A stretch of DNA of 64,000 nucleotides. Source: JAGPUQ01 sp049325095 (GTDB lineage: Bacteria; Pseudomonadota; Gammaproteobacteria; Pseudomonadales; Porticoccaceae). The stretch lies in contig JBMOPO010000033.1 of assembly GCA_049325095.1 (NCBI GenBank), positions 26,485 through 90,484 of the forward strand, in the 5' to 3' direction. The notes under the pieces are model-generated. The model did no database searches, had not been told where the DNA came from, and saw nothing but the letters and a program-made list of their open reading frames with translations. Shown here piece by piece: positions 8,776 through 17,292 of the stretch. Every line of letters starts with the position of its first letter. Position 1 is the first letter of the stretch. Made by a program: the position numbers and the translations under genes.

Positions 8776-9519
8776 ATGCCCGACCTCGAACCCGACCACC
8801 TCCAGGACAACGTCGATCCCGCCGAGATCGCCCGCTTCGAGCAACTGGCGGCCCGCTGGTGGGATCGCGAGAGCGAATTCCGGCCGCTCCACGAGATCAA
8901 TCCGCTGCGCGCCAACTGGATCGACGAGCGCGCGCCGGTGGCCGGGCGCCGGGTGCTGGACGTGGGCTGCGGGGGCGGCATCCTCGCCGAGGCCCTGGCG
9001 CGCCGCGGTGCCGAAGTCACCGGCATCGACCTGGGCGAGGCGCCGCTGGCGGTGGCCCGCCTGCACGCCATCGAATCGGGAGTCGCGGTGACCTACCGCC
9101 GCATCGCCGTGGAGCGCCTGGCCGCGGAGGCACCCGGGCAATTCGACATCGTCACCTGCCTGGAGATGCTCGAGCATGTGCCGGATCCGGCGGCGGTGGT
9201 GGCGGCCTGCGCACAACTCGTCAAGCCGGGCGGCCAACTGTTCTTCTCCACCATCAACCGCAATCCCAAGGCCTTCGCCCTGGCCATCGTCGGCGCCGAA
9301 TACGTCCTCGGGCTGCTGCCCAGGGGCACCCATACCTACGCGCGCTTCATCCGGCCCGCGGAACTGGCCGCCTGGTGCCGGAGCGCCGGCCTGGACGTGC
9401 GCGAGCTGACCGGCTTGCGCTACAACCCCCTCACCCGCAGATACCACCTCCAGGCCGGGGATGTCAGCGTCAACTATCTGCTGCACGCCAGCCGGGAAGC
9501 CCTGGAGGCGCCGCCATGA
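8776..9519 (+). CDS. ubiG: Ubiquinone biosynthesis O-methyltransferase
   Basis: The 247-residue SAM-dependent methyltransferase performs both O-methylations of ubiquinone synthesis. The SAM-binding motif VLDVGCGGG is at residues 60-68, and the UbiG-type sequences LEMLEHVPDP and KPGGQLFFSTINRNPK follow. The N-terminal FEQLAARWWDRESEFRPLH is typical of the family. It starts 12 bases after the amidohydrolase and its stop overlaps the mupP start (ATGA), so the three genes are co-transcribed. Presence of ubiG indicates a ubiquinone-using respiratory chain. Confidence 0.96.
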   Translation: MPDLEPDHLQDNVDPAEIARFEQLAARWWDRESEFRPLHEINPLRANWIDERAPVAGRRVLDVGCGGGILAEALARRGAEVTGIDLGEAPLAVARLHAIESGVAVTYRRIAVERLAAEAPGQFDIVTCLEMLEHVPDPAAVVAACAQLVKPGGQLFFSTINRNPKAFALAIVGAEYVLGLLPRGTHTYARFIRPAELAAWCRSAGLDVRELTGLRYNPLTRRYHLQAGDVSVNYLLHASREALEAPP

Positions 9520-10172
9520 GCCGCTATCGCGCGGTGCTCTTCGACCTCGACGGCACCCTGCTCGACACCGCGCCGGATTTCGCCTGGTGCCTCAACACCC
9601 TGTTGCAGCGCCACGGCCGGCGGCCACTGCCGGACGCCGAGATCCGCGCCATGGTCACCGACGGCTCGGCCGGCCTCATCGCCCGCGCCTTCGACTGCGC
9701 CCCCGAAGAACCCCGCTTCGAGGCGGTGCGCGCCGAGTTCCTGGACATCTATCGCGCCAACCTGTCGCGCCATACCCGGCCCTTCCCGGGCATCGCCGAG
9801 CTGCTCGCCCGACTCGGCGCCAGCGACACCGCCTGGGGCGTGGTCACCAACAAACCCAGCGGCTACGCGCTCCCCCTCCTCGCAGACATGGCGCTGCGGC
9901 CCGCGCCCGGCGCGGTGATCTGCCCCGACCACGTGAGCAACCCCAAGCCGGATCCGGAGGCGGTGCTGCTGGCCTGCCGCCGGCTCGGCGTGACACCCCG
10001 GGATACGGTCATGATCGGCGATCATCGCCGTGATATCGAAGCCGGGCGCAGCGCCGGCACCGTCACGGTGGCGGCCGCCTACGGCTACCTGGAGGCCGGC
10101 GAAGACCCGGACCTGTGGGATGCCCATCACCGCATCGATTGCGCCAGCCAGTTGCACGACCTGCTGTTCTGA
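9516..10172 (+). CDS. mupP: HAD phosphatase, MupP-like (MurNAc-6-phosphate phosphatase)
   Basis: A 218-residue haloacid-dehalogenase phosphatase. Motif I DLDGTLLDT is at residues 10-18 with nucleophile D10 and acid/base D12, followed by the VTNKPSGYA motif II region, lysine in NPKPDPE, and motif IV GDHRRDIEAG. In Pseudomonas the gene in exactly this place, between ubiG and yciK, is MupP of the cell-wall recycling pathway (N-acetylmuramate 6-phosphate to N-acetylmuramate). A phosphoglycolate phosphatase (Gph) role is the alternative, since the families are close. It overlaps ubiG by 4 bases. Confidence 0.82.
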   Translation: MSRYRAVLFDLDGTLLDTAPDFAWCLNTLLQRHGRRPLPDAEIRAMVTDGSAGLIARAFDCAPEEPRFEAVRAEFLDIYRANLSRHTRPFPGIAELLARLGASDTAWGVVTNKPSGYALPLLADMALRPAPGAVICPDHVSNPKPDPEAVLLACRRLGVTPRDTVMIGDHRRDIEAGRSAGTVTVAAAYGYLEAGEDPDLWDAHHRIDCASQLHDLLF

Positions 10173-10180
10173 GGTTTGCC

Positions 10181-10939
10181 ATGTCCACCGCCATCGACCC
10201 GCGCCAGTACCGCCCGCCCGCCGGGCTGCTGCGGGAGCGGGTGATCCTGATCACCGGCGCCGGCGCCGGGATCGGCCGCGCCGCCGCCACCAGCTGCGCC
10301 GCGCACGGCGCCACGGTCATCCTCTGCGGGCGAACCCTGGCGAAACTGGAACAGACCTACGACGCCATCACCGCCGCCGGCGGCCCCCAGCCGGCCATCG
10401 CGCCGCTGTGCCTGGAAACCGCGGGCGAGTCCGATTACCGGGAGCTCGGCGCGCGCACCCTGGCCGAATTCGGCCGTCTGGACGGACTGTTGCACAACGC
10501 CGGGATCCTGGGCGAGCGCACCAGCATCGCCAACTACAGCGCCGCGAGCTGGCAGCGGGTGCTGCAGGTCAACCTGACCGCCGAATTTCTGCTCACCAAG
10601 GCGCTGTTGCCGGCGCTGCGGCAATCCCCATCGGCCGCGATCCTGTTCACCTCCTCCGGGGTCGGGCGCCGCGGGCGCGCCTTCTGGGGCGCCTACGCGG
10701 TATCCAAGTTCGGCGTCGAGGGCCTCAGCCAGGTATTGGCCGCGGAACTGGAGCAGACCAGCCGGATCCGGGTGAACTGCATCAATCCCGGCGCCACCCG
10801 CACCGCGATGCGTGCCGCCGCCTACCCGGCCGAGGATCCGCTGACCCTGAAGACTCCGGCCGAGCTGATGCCCGCCTACCTCTATCTGCTGGGGCCGGAC
10901 AGCGCGGGGGTGACCGGGCAGAGCTTCGACGCCCAGTGA
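10181..10939 (+). CDS. yciK: YciK-family SDR oxidoreductase
   Basis: A 252-residue short-chain dehydrogenase/reductase of the YciK family; its physiological substrate is unknown. The cofactor motif TGAGAGIG is at residues 25-32, NNAG appears as HNAG, and the YxxxK catalytic pair is in AYAVSKFG. The frame is open 22 codons upstream, but the chosen ATG lies just after the mupP stop with spacing of 8 bases. It is the last gene of the amidohydrolase-ubiG-mupP-yciK operon. Confidence 0.88.
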   Translation: MSTAIDPRQYRPPAGLLRERVILITGAGAGIGRAAATSCAAHGATVILCGRTLAKLEQTYDAITAAGGPQPAIAPLCLETAGESDYRELGARTLAEFGRLDGLLHNAGILGERTSIANYSAASWQRVLQVNLTAEFLLTKALLPALRQSPSAAILFTSSGVGRRGRAFWGAYAVSKFGVEGLSQVLAAELEQTSRIRVNCINPGATRTAMRAAAYPAEDPLTLKTPAELMPAYLYLLGPDSAGVTGQSFDAQ

Positions 10940-11082
10940 GCGCCGGCGAGATTGCCGCCGCCCGCAACCGGCATCCCGCGTGAGGGCGATGACCGCGGTC
11001 GCCCTGGTGCCCGATCCGTCTCCGCCGGGGGGCAGCGGCGCCGGCGGCCGGCCGGGGCATGGGCCGCAACTGGCGCGGGCGC

Positions 11083-11901
11083 TCAGCCCCGGCGGCTGCG
11101 ACCGCCGGCGCGCAGCCGCCGCTCGCGGCGCAGCAGGGCTTGCAGCCGGACCGGTTGGGCGGTCTGCGGCGGGCACAGGCCGGCGGCCCGGTACAGGGCC
11201 CCGACCTGCGCCGGCCCCAGCTCCATCCACTGACCCACCCGCACCCAGGAGGGCAGCGCCAGCGGCCCGTAGCGGACCCGTTTGAGGCGACTCACCGCAC
11301 AGCCCTGGGACTCCCAGAGCCTGCGCACCTCGCGATTGCGGCCTTCGCGCAGCACCACCGAATACCAGCGGTTGGCGCCTTCGCCGCCGCCGGCCTGGAT
11401 GCGCTCGAAGCGGGCCGGGCCGTCGTCGAGCTCGACGCCGGCGGCGAGCCGCGCCAGCGCTTCCGGGGTCACCGCACCGCGCACCCGCACCCGGTATTCG
11501 CGCTCGATCCCGGCCTGCGGATGCATCAGCCGGTTGGCCAGTTCGCCGTCGGTGGTGAGCAGCAGCAGCCCGGTGGTATTGAGGTCCAGGCGGCCGATGG
11601 TCACCCAGCGCCCGCTGCGCAGGCGCGGCAGTGCATCGAACACCGTGGGCCGGCCCTGGGGATCGCGCCGCGTGCAGAGCACGCCCTCGGGCTTGTTGTA
11701 CATCAGCACCCGCCCCGCCGCCGGCGCCGTGCGCTCGAGAGGTCGCCCGTCCACGCAGATCGCCGCCCCGGGGTCGGCGCGATCGCCGATCGCCGCGATC
11801 CGGCCGTCGATGGTGACCCGGCCGGCGCGGATCCAGCCCTCCAGTTCGCGGCGCGAACCCAGCCCGGCGGCGGCGAGGATTTTCTGCAGCTTCTCGCTCA
11901 T
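11083..11901 (-). CDS. rluB: 23S rRNA pseudouridine synthase RluB
   Basis: A 272-residue RsuA/RluB-family pseudouridine synthase, which in E. coli modifies U2605 of 23S rRNA. An S4 RNA-binding domain occupies about residues 1-50. The catalytic aspartate is D106 in GRLDLNTTGLLLLT. A basic C-terminal tail rich in R and G follows the core, which is usual for RluB. The start overlaps the scpB stop by 4 bases, so it is the last gene of the yciO/scpA/scpB/rluB cluster, an arrangement shared with Pseudomonas. Confidence 0.94.
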   Translation of the reverse strand: MSEKLQKILAAAGLGSRRELEGWIRAGRVTIDGRIAAIGDRADPGAAICVDGRPLERTAPAAGRVLMYNKPEGVLCTRRDPQGRPTVFDALPRLRSGRWVTIGRLDLNTTGLLLLTTDGELANRLMHPQAGIEREYRVRVRGAVTPEALARLAAGVELDDGPARFERIQAGGGEGANRWYSVVLREGRNREVRRLWESQGCAVSRLKRVRYGPLALPSWVRVGQWMELGPAQVGALYRAAGLCPPQTAQPVRLQALLRRERRLRAGGRSRRG

Positions 11902-12467
11902 GTTCCGGCCGCCGACTCCAGGCCGTCCGCAAACACCAGGTCGCGGAGCTCGGCAAGCGGCGGCAGCTCATCGAGGCTCGCCAGATTGAAGTAGTCGAGA
12001 AACTGGCGGGTGGTGGCGTACAGGGCCGGCCGGCCGGGCACGTCGCGGTGGCCGACCACGCGGATCCATTCGCGCTCCAGCAGGAGCTTGATGGTGTCCG
12101 AGCTCACCGCGACCCCGCGCACCAGTTCGATATCGCCGCGCGTCACCGGTTGCCGGTAGGCGATGAGTGCCAGGGTTTCGAGCAGCGAGCGGCTGTACCT
12201 GCGGGGTTTCTCCTCCCACAGGCGGCCGATCCAGGGCGCCAGCTCGGCGCGCACCTGCAACCGGTAACCGCTCGCCGTGCGGCGCAGCTCCCAGGCGTGG
12301 CCGGCGCTGGCGCCGGCAATGGCGTCGAGCGCCGCGCGGATCTGGTCCGCCCCGGGCTGCTCGGGCGGCTCGAACAGTTGCTGCAGCTGAGGAATGTCGA
12401 GGGGGCGCCCCGCGGCCAGCAGCGCGCCCTCCAGGATGCGGCGCAATTGGTCAGGCTCCGGAGCCAT
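11898..12467 (-). CDS. scpB: Segregation and condensation protein B
   Basis: A 189-residue winged-helix kleisin-interacting protein that works with ScpA and Smc in chromosome compaction. Family sequences ALIAYRQPVTRGDIELVRGV and LYATTRQFLDYFNL are present. Two in-frame ATGs are close together; the downstream one is preferred because GGAGG lies 7 bases before it, while the upstream one almost abuts the same site. The gene overlaps scpA at its 5' end and rluB at its 3' end. The Smc partner is encoded about 10 kb away in this window. Confidence 0.93.
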   Translation of the reverse strand: MAPEPDQLRRILEGALLAAGRPLDIPQLQQLFEPPEQPGADQIRAALDAIAGASAGHAWELRRTASGYRLQVRAELAPWIGRLWEEKPRRYSRSLLETLALIAYRQPVTRGDIELVRGVAVSSDTIKLLLEREWIRVVGHRDVPGRPALYATTRQFLDYFNLASLDELPPLAELRDLVFADGLESAAGT

Positions 12468-13320
12468 CGGCATTCCTCCCGGTGACGTGCAGGGGTCCGA
12501 AGGGTTCGGCCTGGACGATCTCGATCAGGCTCTCCTTGACCAGTTCCATGAGGGCGAGAAAGGTGACCACCACGCCACGGCGGCCCTCCTCGATCCGGAA
12601 CAGGGCGCTGAACGGGACGAATCCGCCACCGTGCAGCCGGTCGAGGATATCGGCCATGCGGGCCCGGGTGGACAGCGCCTCGAAGTGCACCTGGTGGTGC
12701 TCCCGCAGCCGGACCCTCTCCAGAACCCCGGCCAGCGCCAGCAGCAGCTCGCGCAACTCGACCTGCGGATGGGGCCGCGGCGGGGCGCAGTCCGGCGCCG
12801 GCAATACCGCCGCAAAGAGGTCGCGCTCCAGGCGCGGCAAGGCGTCGATGGCCGCTGCCGCGGCCTTGAACCGCTCGTACTCCTGCAGGCGGCGGATGAG
12901 TTCGGCGCGCGGGTCGTCCTCGGCCTCGACCGCCGGCGGGCGGGGCAACAGCATGCGCGACTTGATCTCGGCGAGCATCGCCGCCATCACCAGGTACTCC
13001 GCGGCGAGCTCGAAGCGCATCGCCTCCAGCAGCGCGATGTAGGCGATGTACTGCCGGGTGATCTCGGCGACGTCGATGAGCAGGATGTCGAGGTTGTGGC
13101 GCCGGATCAGGTAGAGCAGCAGGTCCAGCGGGCCCTCGAAGGCTTCGAGCACCACCTCCAGCGCATCCGGGGGTATGTAGAGATCCGCGGGCAGTTCGGT
13201 GACCCGCTCGCCGAGCACTATGGCCAGCGGCAGTTCCTCCTGGCGGGGCGTCCCGGCACCCGGGTGCGGCTGCGGTTGTCGAGCGCTCACGGCATCCTCC
13301 GCCGGCGGGGCAGCGGCCAT
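12451..13320 (-). CDS. scpA: Segregation and condensation protein A (kleisin)
   Basis: A 289-residue kleisin that bridges Smc heads and binds ScpB. The core begins after a loose proline-rich N-terminus of about 50 residues with VVLEAFEGPLDLLLYLIRRH, the diagnostic ScpA sequence, followed by EYLVMAAMLAEIKSRMLLP. The C-terminal winged helix includes FVPFSALFRIEEGRRGVVVTFLALMEL. Its 3' end overlaps scpB. The start ATG is the only one that precedes the core and is not antisense to a neighbour. Confidence 0.93.
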   Translation of the reverse strand: MAAAPPAEDAVSARQPQPHPGAGTPRQEELPLAIVLGERVTELPADLYIPPDALEVVLEAFEGPLDLLLYLIRRHNLDILLIDVAEITRQYIAYIALLEAMRFELAAEYLVMAAMLAEIKSRMLLPRPPAVEAEDDPRAELIRRLQEYERFKAAAAAIDALPRLERDLFAAVLPAPDCAPPRPHPQVELRELLLALAGVLERVRLREHHQVHFEALSTRARMADILDRLHGGGFVPFSALFRIEEGRRGVVVTFLALMELVKESLIEIVQAEPFGPLHVTGRNADGSGA

Positions 13321-13350
13321 TATAGGGGCGGGAGGCGACCGCGGGATCGC

Positions 13351-13977
13351 TCAGGCACAGCCGAAGGGCGCGGGATCGCCCGCCCCGCGCCGCGTCAGCA
13401 CCGGCAGTTCGCCGCTGAGATCGATCACCGTGGTGGGCTGCCGGGCCCCATGGCCGCCGCCGTCCACCAGCAGCTCGATGCGGCCGGCCAGGCGGTCGTG
13501 GATGGTGTCGGGGTCGGCGAGCGGTTCGGCATCGCCGGGCAGGATCAGGGTGACGCTCATCAGCGGCTCGCCCAGTTCTTCGAGCAACGCGCGCACGATG
13601 CGATGGTCGGGAACCCGCAGGCCGATGGTCTTGCGTTTGGGATGCACCAGCCGCCGCGGCACCTCGGCGGTGGCATTGAGAATGAAGGTATAGGGCCCCG
13701 GGGTGTTGGCCTTGAGCAACCGGAACACCTGGTTGTCCACCCGGGCATAGCGGCCGAGCTCGGACAGGTCGCGGCACATCAGCGTGAAATTGTGGTGCTT
13801 GTCCAGCTCGCGGATGCGGCGGATCCGCTCCACCGCCTCCTTGTCTCCCAGTTGGCACCCGAGGGCATAGGCGGTATCGGTGGGAAAGGCCACCAGGCCG
13901 CCGGCGCGCAGCACCTCGGCGACCCGGCGCACCAGCCGCAGTTGGGGGTTGTCGGGATGAATGTTGAGCCGCTCCAT
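13351..13977 (-). CDS. yciO: YciO/Sua5-family L-threonylcarbamoyladenylate synthase-like protein
   Basis: A 208-residue protein of the Sua5/YrdC/YciO family. Visible family motifs are LRAGGLVAFPTDTAYALGC (residues 24-42), RRIRELDKHHNFTLMCRDLSEL, the PGPYTFIL segment and the KRKTIGLRVPDHRI segment. The KHHNF variant and context next to scpA point to the YciO subfamily rather than TsaC; whether it makes threonylcarbamoyl-AMP for tRNA t6A is uncertain. It starts about 30 bases upstream of scpA in the same direction. Confidence 0.85.
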   Translation of the reverse strand: MERLNIHPDNPQLRLVRRVAEVLRAGGLVAFPTDTAYALGCQLGDKEAVERIRRIRELDKHHNFTLMCRDLSELGRYARVDNQVFRLLKANTPGPYTFILNATAEVPRRLVHPKRKTIGLRVPDHRIVRALLEELGEPLMSVTLILPGDAEPLADPDTIHDRLAGRIELLVDGGGHGARQPTTVIDLSGELPVLTRRGAGDPAPFGCA

Positions 13978-14028
13978 CCTGCTCGCTTCCCGGCGCCCCG
14001 GGGCGGGGCCGACAGGGCTGCACTATAA

Positions 14029-14115
14029 CCCGGATAGCTCACCGATCTCCTGCTGCGACGGCCCAATGGCGCGCCCTTGAACCGCCTCGCGACGAACATC
14101 GGTGAGCTATCCGGG
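14029..14115. repeat. 18-bp perfect inverted repeat, MITE/REP-like
   Basis: The left arm (14029-14046, CCCGGATAGCTCACCGAT) is the exact reverse complement of the right arm (14098-14115), with a 51-base centre. Imperfect matching continues outward (CTAT on both sides). It sits in the divergent promoter region between yciO and the next gene, so it is unlikely to be a plain terminator. A small non-autonomous mobile repeat is the likeliest reading. Confidence 0.6.
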
Positions 14116-14220
14116 ATAGGTCCGCACCCGCGCAATGCGAGCCCCGTCACCCGCGCGGCCGATGTCCGCAGCGGGCAAAACAAGTAAAATCCCGGCTCGA
14201 TCGGAATGCCCTGGAGCCGC

Positions 14221-14967
14221 ATGCACGCCAACCCCGCCACCCCGCCCGAGCGCGACCGCCCGCTGCTCGACCTCGGGCTCAATATCATCGCGCCCACCCT
14301 GGTCCTCACCCAACTGAGTGGCGATCAGGCGCTGGGAACCACCTGGGCGCTGCTCGCGGCGCTGGCCTTTCCGCTCGGCTACGGCGCCTGGGATTTCCGG
14401 CGGCGGCGCAGGTACAACCTGTTTTCCACCCTGGGCCTGGTCAGCGTACTGCTCACCGGCGGCATCAGCCTGCTCGAACTGCCGCCCCGCTATCTGGCCG
14501 TCAAGGAGGCCGCGATCCCGGGCCTGCTCGGCATCGCCGTGCTGGCCTCCCTGAAAACGCGCTGGCCGCTGGTGCGCAACCTGCTGTTCAACGACGCGGT
14601 GCTGAATACCAGGCGCATCGAGTCCGCGCTGGCCGCGCGCGGTACCACGGCCGGCTTCGAGCGGGCCATCGACCGCGCCACCTGGCTGCTGGCAGCCTCG
14701 TTCTTCCTGTCGTCGCTGCTCAACTATGTTCTGGCCAGCACCCTGGTCACCGCTGCCGCCGGCAGCGTCGAGTACAACCAGCAACTGGGACGCCTGACCG
14801 CGCTGAGCTATCCGCTGATCGCGCTGCCGGCCACCGCGGTCATGGCCGGCGTGCTGTTCTACCTGTTCCGCCGCCTCACCCGGCTCACCGGCCTGGCATT
14901 CGAGGATATCGTTCGCGGATCCTCCCCCGATCCCGAAGCAGCCAGGGATCGCTCATGTGGTACCTGA
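14221..14967 (+). CDS. VC0807-family multi-pass membrane protein
   Basis: A protein of 248 residues with about six hydrophobic segments, an RRRR-containing loop after the second (AWDFRRRRRYNLFSTLGLVS), and the family-typical KEAAIPGLLGIAVL and NDAVL segments. It matches the poorly characterised VC0807 family of inner-membrane proteins; no reaction is established. An upstream in-frame ATG at 14206 is possible; the one at 14221 is preferred because of a GGAG just before it. It overlaps yciI and has the same intracellular-septation-like neighbour position that ispZ has in Pseudomonas. Confidence 0.72.
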   Translation: MHANPATPPERDRPLLDLGLNIIAPTLVLTQLSGDQALGTTWALLAALAFPLGYGAWDFRRRRRYNLFSTLGLVSVLLTGGISLLELPPRYLAVKEAAIPGLLGIAVLASLKTRWPLVRNLLFNDAVLNTRRIESALAARGTTAGFERAIDRATWLLAASFFLSSLLNYVLASTLVTAAAGSVEYNQQLGRLTALSYPLIALPATAVMAGVLFYLFRRLTRLTGLAFEDIVRGSSPDPEAARDRSCGT

Positions 14968-15254
14968 TCCTCGCCGAGGATCGACCCGCCAGCCTGGCGG
15001 CGCGCCTGCGCGCCCGGCCCGCCCACCTCGCCCGGCTGGAAGCGCTGCGCGATGCGGGGCGGCTGCTGGTGGCCGGGCCCACCCCGGCCATCGACAGCGA
15101 ACATCCGGAGGCCGCCGGCTTCACGGGCAGCCTGGTGATCGCCGAGTTCCCGTCGCTGGCGGACGCCCGCGCCTGGGCCGATGCGGACCCCTATGTCGCC
15201 GCCGAAGTCTATGCCTCGGTCAATGTGAAACCCTTCAAGAGAGTTCTGCCCTGA
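14955..15254 (+). CDS. yciI: YciI family protein
   Basis: A 99-residue ferredoxin-like-fold protein. The sequence MWYLILAEDRPASL..RPAHLARLEAL..GRLLVAGPTPAI and the C-terminal VNVKPFKRVLP are the family signature; a conserved H-D pair (RPAHL and DADPY) is thought to form an active site but the reaction is not known. It starts inside the end of the preceding gene and its stop overlaps the next start, so the genes from 14221 to 16554 look like one operon. Confidence 0.9.
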   Translation: MWYLILAEDRPASLAARLRARPAHLARLEALRDAGRLLVAGPTPAIDSEHPEAAGFTGSLVIAEFPSLADARAWADADPYVAAEVYASVNVKPFKRVLP

Positions 15255-15943
15255 TGCGCCCCCCGAGCCGGAACCGGCGGCTGGCCGGCGCCGCCGCGGC
15301 GTTCGCCCTGTGGTCGATGCCGGCGCCGGACATCCAGGCGGCGACCGCCTACATCATCGACGAAGTCCGGGTTTCCCTGCGCGCGTCGCCCTGCCGGGAC
15401 TGCCCGATCCTGCACCAGGGGCTGAAGTCCGGCGCCCGGCTGGAAGTTTCCGGTTCCAGCGACGGCTGGAGCCGGGTGACGACCGCCGACGGGGTCGAGG
15501 GCTGGGTGCCCAGCAGGTACCTGACCGACCAGCCGATCGCCCGCGAACAGTTGGAGGCCCTGCGCCAGGAGCTGGACCGGCTGCGCGCGGAAAACGGCGC
15601 GCTGCGCGAACGCCTCGGCCAGGCGGACGGCGCGGCCGCACCGCAGCCCGGAGCGATCGGGGCGCTGTCTGAAGCGGCGGGTCTCGGCGGGGGATTCGCG
15701 GCCGGCGCGACAGCGGCCGGCGACGGCTCGCCACTCCATGCCCAGAACCAGGAACTGCTGAAGAACAATCGCATCCTGCAGTCCGAGGTCGATGTGCTCC
15801 GCGCCCGCCTCGAGCAACTGGAGAGCAGCGAGTTGCAGCGCTGGTTCTTTTACGGGGGTCTCCTGGTCGCGCTCGGCGCCCTGTTGAGCGCCGTGCTGCC
15901 CCGCCTCAAACCCAAGCGCAGAGGATATTCGGAATGGCGTTGA
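15254..15943 (+). CDS. SH3-domain protein of the TIGR04211/YgiM type
   Basis: A 229-residue predicted inner-membrane protein facing the periplasm. It has a signal-like N-terminus (AGAAAAFALWSMPAPDIQA), a bacterial SH3 domain at about residues 35-95 (VRVSLRASPCRDCPILHQGL..VEGWVPSRYLTD), a coiled coil rich in E, L and R at about 100-190, a single membrane helix (FFYGGLLVALGALLSAVL) and a short basic tail. This architecture is that of YgiM; function is unsettled, with a cell-wall link proposed for SH3b domains. It overlaps yciI by 1 base. Confidence 0.8.
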   Translation: MRPPSRNRRLAGAAAAFALWSMPAPDIQAATAYIIDEVRVSLRASPCRDCPILHQGLKSGARLEVSGSSDGWSRVTTADGVEGWVPSRYLTDQPIAREQLEALRQELDRLRAENGALRERLGQADGAAAPQPGAIGALSEAAGLGGGFAAGATAAGDGSPLHAQNQELLKNNRILQSEVDVLRARLEQLESSELQRWFFYGGLLVALGALLSAVLPRLKPKRRGYSEWR

Positions 15944-16554
15944 AATTTAGCACCCTGCTCGCCCTCACCGGCCTGTGGCTGGCGGCACCGGCCGCACTGG
16001 CCGCCGACCCCGCGGCCGCCGGCAATCCCGAGGTGGTGCTGCGCACCAGCGCGGGCGAGGTCCGCATCGCCCTGGCACCGGAGCGGGCCCCCAGGACCGT
16101 GGCCAACTTCCTGCATCTGGTCGACAGCGGGTTCTACACCGGGCTGCAATTCCATCGGGTGGTGGCCGGCTTCGTGGTCCAGGGCGGCGGCTTCGACGCC
16201 GACCGCAAGCCCCGGGAAAGCGGCGCGACGGTGGTCAATGAATCGGTCGGCGGGCTGAGCAACGCGCGCGGCACCATCGCCATGGCCCGGCGCCAGGATC
16301 CGGACAGCGCCAGCGCCCAGTTCTACTTCAACCTCGCCGACAACCGGTATCTCGACGCGCAGGGCGACCGGCCCGGCTATACGGTGTTCGGCCGCGTGGT
16401 GGCGGGCATGGAAGTGCTCGACCGCATCGCCGCCGCCGAGGTGACCGATGCCGGCGGGGCCTTCGCCCAGGTACCGCGCGAACCGGTGCTGATCCTGGAG
16501 GCCCGGCGCGCAGCGCCGGCAGCCGATGACGGCGCTCAGCGTCAACCTCAATAA
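15934..16554 (+). CDS. Periplasmic peptidyl-prolyl cis-trans isomerase (cyclophilin)
   Basis: A 206-residue cyclophilin catalysing proline isomerisation during protein folding. A cleavable signal peptide (residues 1-24, LLALTGLWLAAPAALA) sends it to the periplasm, so it resembles PpiA. The core has YTGLQFHRVVAGFVVQGGGFD with the catalytic arginine after FH, and QFYFNLADN plus YTVFGRVVAGMEVLD. The 3' end overlaps pdxJ by 29 bases. Only the first half of the usual GTIAMAR motif region is slightly divergent. Confidence 0.9.
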   Translation: MALKFSTLLALTGLWLAAPAALAADPAAAGNPEVVLRTSAGEVRIALAPERAPRTVANFLHLVDSGFYTGLQFHRVVAGFVVQGGGFDADRKPRESGATVVNESVGGLSNARGTIAMARRQDPDSASAQFYFNLADNRYLDAQGDRPGYTVFGRVVAGMEVLDRIAAAEVTDAGGAFAQVPREPVLILEARRAAPAADDGAQRQPQ

Positions 16555-17275
16555 GATCGCGCTGCTGCGCAATTCGCGGCCCGGCAACCATCCGGACGTG
16601 GTCGCCCACGGCGCGGTGTGCCTGGACGCCGGCGCCGGCGGCATCACGGTGCACCCGCGCCCCGACCGGCGCCACATCCGCGCCGAGGACGTGCGCGCGC
16701 TGGCCGCGCTGGTGGCCGCCCGGCCGGGCCGCGAATTCAACATCGAGGGCAATCCCTTCGCACCGGCGGCGCCCGGCTACCCCGGCCTGCTGGCCCTGCT
16801 GGAGGAGGTCCGCCCTCACCAGTGCACCCTGGTGCCGGACGCCGCCGCGCAGTTGACTTCCGACCACGGGTTCGATCTGCGCCGCGACGGCGAGGCGCTG
16901 CGCCCGGTGCTGGCCCGCTGCCGGGAGCTCGGCGTGCGCGTCAGCCTGTTCCTCGACCCCGACCCCGACCAGATCGCCCGCGCCGCGGAGCTGGGCGCGG
17001 CGCGCATCGAGCTCTACACCGGGCCCTATGCCGCCGCCTGGGCCGTGGGGCGCGGCAGCGCGGAACTCGAGCGCTACCGGGCCGCCGCCGCCCGCGCCGG
17101 CGCCCTGGGCCTGGGAGTCAACGCCGGTCACGATCTCAACCTGGACAATCTGGGCGCCTTCGCGCGGGCCATCCCGGGTCTGCTGGAAGTCTCGATCGGC
17201 CATGCCCTGATCGTGGATGCCATCGCCATGGGCCTCGACCGCGCGGTGCGCGCCTACCGCGGCTGTCTCGGCTGA
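16526..17275 (+). CDS. pdxJ: Pyridoxine 5'-phosphate synthase
   Basis: A 249-residue TIM-barrel enzyme making pyridoxine 5'-phosphate from 1-deoxyxylulose 5-phosphate and 3-amino-1-hydroxyacetone phosphate. Family motifs include LSVNLNKIALLRNSRPG at the N-terminus, GAGGITVHPRPDRRHI, EFNIEGNP, the catalytic ELYTGPYA and GLGVNAGHDLNLDNL near the C-terminus. The N-terminal form is the short proteobacterial variant. It is not next to recO or acpS here, but downstream of a cyclophilin gene that it overlaps. Confidence 0.94.
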   Translation: MTALSVNLNKIALLRNSRPGNHPDVVAHGAVCLDAGAGGITVHPRPDRRHIRAEDVRALAALVAARPGREFNIEGNPFAPAAPGYPGLLALLEEVRPHQCTLVPDAAAQLTSDHGFDLRRDGEALRPVLARCRELGVRVSLFLDPDPDQIARAAELGAARIELYTGPYAAAWAVGRGSAELERYRAAAARAGALGLGVNAGHDLNLDNLGAFARAIPGLLEVSIGHALIVDAIAMGLDRAVRAYRGCLG

Positions 17276-17292
17276 ACCATGCCGGCGCCCCG

